From positions 26,914,316 through 26,978,315 of the forward strand of contig NC_044918.1 in the NCBI RefSeq assembly GCF_003576645.1: a stretch of 64,000 nucleotides of DNA, written 5' to 3'. The notes under the pieces are model-generated. The model made no database searches. It was not told the origin of the DNA and saw only the letters and a program-made list of their open reading frames with translations. The position numbers and the translations under genes were made by a program. Below are positions 58,750 to 64,000 of the stretch, one piece after another; position 1 is the first letter of the stretch; each line of letters begins with the position of its first letter. This DNA is from Ipomoea triloba (taxonomy: Eukaryota; Streptophyta; Magnoliopsida; Solanales; Convolvulaceae).

Positions 58750-59408
58750 TTTTAACTCTTTATCCTTGAATATTCATGAGTTTGGAAGAGCTTGAATGTG
58801 AAATTTATTCTACATTGCCTAGCATGATTTTGAATGATTAAAGTGGTTATAATGCTTCATAGAACTATCCTTTGATGTTTTCTTTCATTCTTGATGGTTA
58901 CATTGATGGATTGTTATATATTTTTGAACTTCAAGTGTGAACACCATTGATGAACAAATGGGTTTGTTAGATTTCTTGTTGAAATTATGAAATTGTTGTT
59001 TGAATTGATGAGTAAACTTGTTATAGAACTATTATATGCCATCAATTTGATTTTTCACATGCTACATTGCCCAAATTAAATTTTCAATTTCAAACCCTAA
59101 TTTTGAATTTGGGGAAGAAGATGAAGTTGACTTTTTGAAATTCTTGACTTTTGTAGTTGACTTCTTATTTGACTATCAAATTGATATATCTTATGATGAA
59201 TTTATGCATGTGTGTGATAATGGAATGATATTGTTGATATTCTTATGATAGAATTGTCCAAAATATAGGGGAAACTATGGCGAAATTTTCAAAAATTCTT
59301 AGCCCTATATGTTTGAAATCCATTATTTTGACAAGGAATTTTGCACTAATATGATGGTGACTTGTTTAAAGCCAATTACCATGAATAATAATTTATATAA
59401 TTTGTAGG

Positions 59409-60579
59409 ATGGGACGCTCGAAAGAAATTGCAAAGAAATCAAAACATGATGTAGGAGAATCGAGTCGATTTAGGACACGGCAACAAGCTACTGCTCAACA
59501 GGCTATACAAGAGCCGGGGTCAAGGTCATTGCGACACTTGACACCTATTCAACTTGCAACAGTGGATAACTATAAAGGGAAGCAGCTTTCTGTTGGCCGT
59601 CACTTTGAGGACAATGTTTTAAGAGAATTTGGTTGTTTGGAAGAAGTGAATATGCTTCTTAGGCACCCACAGCTCCGCTATCTGTTTCAGTGAGAGGACC
59701 CACCTATGCGCCTATTACCTATGAGTTCTTGGCAACCTTGGAAATTAGAAGGGAAGTCAACGATGCAAGGGAGTCTATTTCATTCACTCTTTTCGGCAAC
59801 CACTACTGTATGTCTGTCAACACTTTAGGTATTACACTCGATTTTCATGATGCAACAAGCGTATCCATGCCGTATTTCAGAGATTTCAAGGAAGATTTTG
59901 ATACTGACGAAGTTGCTAGACAGTATTGGAGAAGAATCACCAACAATGCCCCATACAACTCTTCAAACTTGAAAGCAAAGCTCATCACCCGGAATGCTCT
60001 GAAGGCTATCAGATTAGCCTTTGCTATTAATCTCTCAGGAAGAACCACAAATCGCAACAAGGTATACAAGCAGGATCTATTTTACATGTGGTGCATGGAG
60101 AATGATGTTCGCATCAACATGGGTTCAAGCTAAAAAGTGGCTTCAGACCCAGCAAAAGCCTAAGGTTCAGACTGTGTTCATTGGACCTTTCCTTACTAAA
60201 CTGTGCATTGGGTTGGGCCTACTGAACTGGTTGATGGGAGAGAGATCCGATGGTTGTACAATTTCTTTTACCGTGGGTGAGTTCTTTGCTGCAGAACTAA
60301 GGCTTGGAGGTGATGATACACCTGATCTAGAGGCTTCTGATGAGGATGATGATGAGGACGAGGAAGAGAATGAGGAGGAGAATGTTGCACAGGAGCAAGG
60401 CCCTACTCCAATGGATTAGGCCGCGTCGCAAAATTTTCATAGACAGCTCCATGAGGAACAAATGAACTATTGGCGTGAGGAGCATACTTGGCAGCAAGGC
60501 CACTTCACATCCATCTCCGCAAGACAGGATGTTCACACCGAGGACCTCAACCGCATGAGACAGGCGGTAGAGGATAATG
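59409..60579 (+). pseudogene. Athila ORF1-like protein, first copy
   Basis: Begins MGRSKEIAKKSKHDVGESSR (59409). The region ENVLREFG-like to LRYLF, then PTYAPITYEFLATLEI and SISFTLFGNHYCMSV, resembles the Arabidopsis Athila ORF1 / plant transposon protein family; it ends in an acidic EDDDEDEEENEEENVAQEQ stretch. Two frameshifts (near 59691 and 60125) and a TAG at 60417 break it; the sequence after it (QLHEEQMNYWREEHTWQQGH) is the expected tail. Cut by the N at 60580. Function in retrotransposition is unknown. Confidence 0.7.
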
Positions 60580-61265
60580 NGTCAACATCAAGGTAATTTT
60601 TCATCTTTTTAACTCTTTATCCTTGAATATTCATGAGTTTGGAAGAGCTTGAATGTGAAATTTATTCTACATTGCCTAGCATGATTTTGAATGATTAAAG
60701 TGGTTATAATGCTTCATAGAACTATCCTTTGATGTTTTCTTTCATTCTTGATGGTTACATTGATGGATTGTTATATATTTTTGAACTTCAAGTGTGAACA
60801 CCATTGATGAACAAATGGGTTTGTTAGATTTCTTGTTGAAATTATGAAATTGTTGTTTGAATTGATGAGTAAACTTGTTATAGAACTATTATATGCCATC
60901 AATTTGATTTTTCACATGCTACATTGCCCAAATTAAATTTTCAATTTCAAACCCTAATTTTGAATTTGGGGAAGAAGATGAAGTTGACTTTTTGAAATTC
61001 TTGACTTTTGTAGTTGACTTCTTATTTGACTATCAAATTGATATATCTTATGATGAATTTATGCATGTGTGTGATAATGGAATGATATTGTTGATATTCT
61101 TATGATAGAATTGTCCAAAATATAGGGGAAACTATGGCGAAATTTTCAAAAATTCTTAGCCCTATATGTTTGAAATCCATTATTTTGACAAGGAATTTTG
61201 CACTAATATGATGGTGACTTGTTTAAAGCCAATTACCATGAATAATAATTTATATAATTTGTAGG

Positions 61266-62477
61266 ATGGGACGCTCGAAAGAAATTGCAAAGAAATCAAA
61301 ACATGATGTAGGAGAATCGAGTCGATTTAGGACACGGCAACAAGCTACTGCTCAACAGGCTATACAAGAGCCGGGGTCAAGGTCATTGCGACACTTGACA
61401 CCTATTCAACTTGCAACAGTGGATAACTATAAAGGGAAGCAGCTTTCTGTTGGCCGTCACTTTGAGGACAATGTTTTAAGAGAATTTGGTTGTTTGGAAG
61501 AAGTGAATATGCTTCTTAGGCACCCACAGCTCCGCTATCTGTTTCAGTGAGAGGACCCACCTATGCGCCTATTACCTATGAGTTCTTGGCAACCTTGGAA
61601 ATTAGAAGGGAAGTCAACGATGCAAGGGAGTCTATTTCATTCACTCTTTTCGGCAACCACTACTGTATGTCTGTCAACACTTTAGGTATTACACTCGATT
61701 TTCATGATGCAACAAGCGTATCCATGCCGTATTTCAGAGATTTCAAGGAAGATTTTGATACTGACGAAGTTGCTAGACAGTATTGGAGAAGAATCACCAA
61801 CAATGCCCCATACAACTCTTCAAACTTGAAAGCAAAGCTCATCACCCGGAATGCTCTGAAGGCTATCAGATTAGCCTTTGCTATTAATCTCTCAGGAAGA
61901 ACCACAAATCGCAACAAGGTATACAAGCAGGATCTATTTTACATGTGGTGCATGGAGAATGATGTTCGCATCAACATGGGTTCAAGCTAAAAAGTGGCTT
62001 CAGACCCAGCAAAAGCCTAAGGTTCAGACTGTGTTCATTGGACCTTTCCTTACTAAACTGTGCATTGGGTTGGGCCTACTGAACTGGTTGATGGGAGAGA
62101 GATCCGATGGTTGTACAATTTCTTTTACCGTGGGTGAGTTCTTTGCTGCAGAACTAAGGCTTGGAGGTGATGATACACCTGATCTAGAGGCTTCTGATGA
62201 GGATGATGATGAGGACGAGGAAGAGAATGAGGAGGAGAATGTTGCACAGGAGCAAGGCCCTACTCCAATGGATTAGGCCGCGTCGCAAAATTTTCATAGA
62301 CAGCTCCATGAGGAACAAATGAACTATTGGCGTGAGGAGCATACTTGGCAGCAAGGCCACTTCACATCCATCTCCGCAAGACAGGATGTTCACACCGAGG
62401 ACCTCAACCGCATGAGACAGGCGGTAGAGGATAATGATAGAAGAATTGCCGCTCTTGAAGCTAGATTCGACAGGTAA
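61266..62477 (+). pseudogene. Athila ORF1-like protein, second copy
   Basis: Sequence-identical to the first copy as far as I can compare (offset 1857), including both frameshifts and the TAG at 62274. It continues past where the first copy ends, to DRRIAALEARFDR and TAA at 62475. It follows the N at 60580 and is part of a duplicated 1.86 kb block (60581-62436 versus 58722-60579). Confidence 0.72.
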
Positions 62478-64000
62478 TTCCGTCCCTTCGGTGATGAGTG
62501 ATGCCTTCCTTCAATTTTTCTCGGTCCTGACTCATTGACACTTGATTCTGAGTTCTGTGACTTTGGTTACTATGGTTGCTAGCCCCACTTGAACATTAGG
62601 ATCCCTATGCGCGGGGTTCCGACTTTTATTTTCTTTATTTCTTTACTATGCTTTATTTATCTCTATCGCTTTATGTTATTAATTTCCAACTGCTTTACTT
62701 TTCTGCATTTCTATTCGGATATTTCTACTTATTTTTATGCTTTATTATCTAAGTTTTTGTTATTTTTATTGCTTTTATATTTCTATCAGCTTATAATAAT
62801 TGAATAGTACTCCGAAAACCCTTTTTGTATGTTATGTCTCCATTTCTTATAGAGCATCTATAACGGGAGCGGGCCTATGCTGGAAGCTAAAGTGTGGAAA
62901 GAGGGATGCATACTTGGTTTATCCTCTTATCCCTTTTCTAATTTTAAGCCCCGTTTTGATCTTTAAAGTGTGGNGGAAAGGACGCACTTCGTGCTTTACA
63001 TGCTTACATGCTTAGTTTTAGAAGTTGAAGCTCTTGGGAATGATAAGCGGGTGCATTTGCAGTTTTGAAAAGAGAGTTATTATTTGTGTTATCTAGGGAG
63101 AATTTTGACTAGATGCCCAAAAATTTTTACTCTCGAAATATCTTTGAGGAAGTTACTTTTCGCACCCATGAGAGTGTTTAGAGCCAAATAAGTTTATATT
63201 CTTGCCTGCTTGCATGATGTTCACCTCTTATTTACCTAGGACCTTAGTCAAGGATCTCTCGAAGTGGGAGTGTGTACTTTTTAATTTGAGAAAGATAAAA
63301 CTAGCGAGGCCCGGAATTGAACTAACCTTGGTAGGACATGGGGCAAAAGGTGAGCCTAATGGTGAGCTTAATGAGAAAACAAAACCCTTGAACATTAAAT
63401 AGAAAAAGGCATGAGGGGTTGACACGAGGAGAAGTCGAAAAGGCAAAAGGCCAATCACCAAAGAGTTTAAAATTGAGGGAAGCCAATTCGTTGGGTTGTG
63501 TCCAAACCATAGTCTTCGGTAAGCAAAAAGCTTTATCTGGAGTCGGTTGTTCACATAAAAAGATCCCAAGAATTGAGAAAATAGAGCTGAGGTGAGCCGC
63601 TTTGCTAGGATTCGAGTACCCATTGCACTGACCTTCGAAAAAGCATGGATCTCCATGTGAAGTCGGGTGGCTCAATGACGTTATCCTAGGAAGTGAGAAG
63701 AAAGAGGGACCGCGCTAAGCCAAAAGCGGTGAGTGGTCCATGCCCCTACCCTCATTTACATTTACGTTGGGCTTTGGTGTATAAGGATGGAAAGTTGATT
63801 AGCTAGTGCACATCGTTCCCACTAGTAGGATCGGCTAGAGGCCCTATTTAAATAGAAGGTGAACCAAAACTTTGGAAATGCATGCTTGCGTATGGTGCGA
63901 GAAGTGTGATCCCTTGTTTTATTTGTTTATCTACGAAAGGTTTTTATTTCTCGAAAATATTTCTTGAGTTGCTGAAATCTAACCAAAATCCTTTATAGAT
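62478..64000 (+). other. Athila 3' non-coding region, no gene
   Basis: Pyrimidine-rich stretch 62620-62790, a single N at 62974, then unique-looking DNA with purine-rich parts (63270-63480). It fits the long untranslated region before an Athila 3' LTR, which is outside the window. ORFs lack domains. Confidence 0.5.

Noticed and set aside
59409..62477. True tandem gene duplication of Athila ORF1
   Set aside because: Ns lie at both borders and a 29 bp contig overlap makes an assembly artefact more likely.

Overview
The window is nuclear DNA of a flowering plant, most likely a eudicot. It is AT-rich, has spliced genes with GT/AG introns, and is dominated by nested LTR retrotransposons of plant-specific lineages (SIRE-type Ty1/copia; Tekay-, Tat- and Athila-type Ty3/gypsy), Helitrons, hAT, Mutator and Stowaway-type elements, and plant LINE remnants. 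No sequence-based species call is possible. Only two loci look like host genes: a nine-exon calponin-homology (CH) domain protein at 12940-16808 (+) and a short single-exon GATA transcription factor at 35193-35660 (-).

Layout: 1-1757 is a Tekay-like LTR inserted into a SIRE-like copia element on the minus strand (1758-6908, its 5' LTR at the right end). 6914-8653 holds an antisense ORF with its own TATA box followed by a Tat-like LTR. 8654-12585 is a cluster of small elements: two Helitron 5' ends, a Harbinger-like MITE, a Stowaway-like MITE carrying a solo Athila LTR, and a 1.1 kb TIR element. The CH gene follows, with a 440 bp hairpin MITE in its third intron. 17875-30113 is a minus-strand LINE RNase H fragment split by a young 11.6 kb Tat element (18212-29820); that element has a deletion in reverse transcriptase and an antisense gene between pol and the 3' LTR. 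30114-34262 contains a Tekay-like LTR, a decayed Ulp1-type protease gene and a MITE.

After the GATA gene, a Helitron (36102-39797) carries an RPA/OB-fold remnant and has itself been invaded by a Cassandra-like TRIM with a 5S-rRNA-like segment in each LTR. The Helitron 3' end lies inside a large palindrome (39563-41683) that runs into a 998 bp assembly gap. Beyond the gap are a foldback MITE, a Helitron helicase fragment, a LINE fragment, a decayed hAT (RICESLEEPER-type) transposase on the minus strand and a decayed copia RT/RNase H. The last 10.5 kb is an Athila-type element: 5' LTR, PBS, gag-protease, no RT or integrase, and an Athila ORF1-like region present twice. The second copy of that region is probably an assembly artefact.

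I found no convincing new multi-gene system. The observations most worth following up are the antisense genes with their own promoters inside two Tat elements, the Cassandra-like TRIM in a Helitron, the palindrome whose arms differ by exactly two indels, the hairpin-ended foldback family, and the repeated appearance of 42 bp tandem repeats in unrelated sequences. Four single N characters (27193, 58650, 60580, 62974) mark contig joins that affect interpretation.
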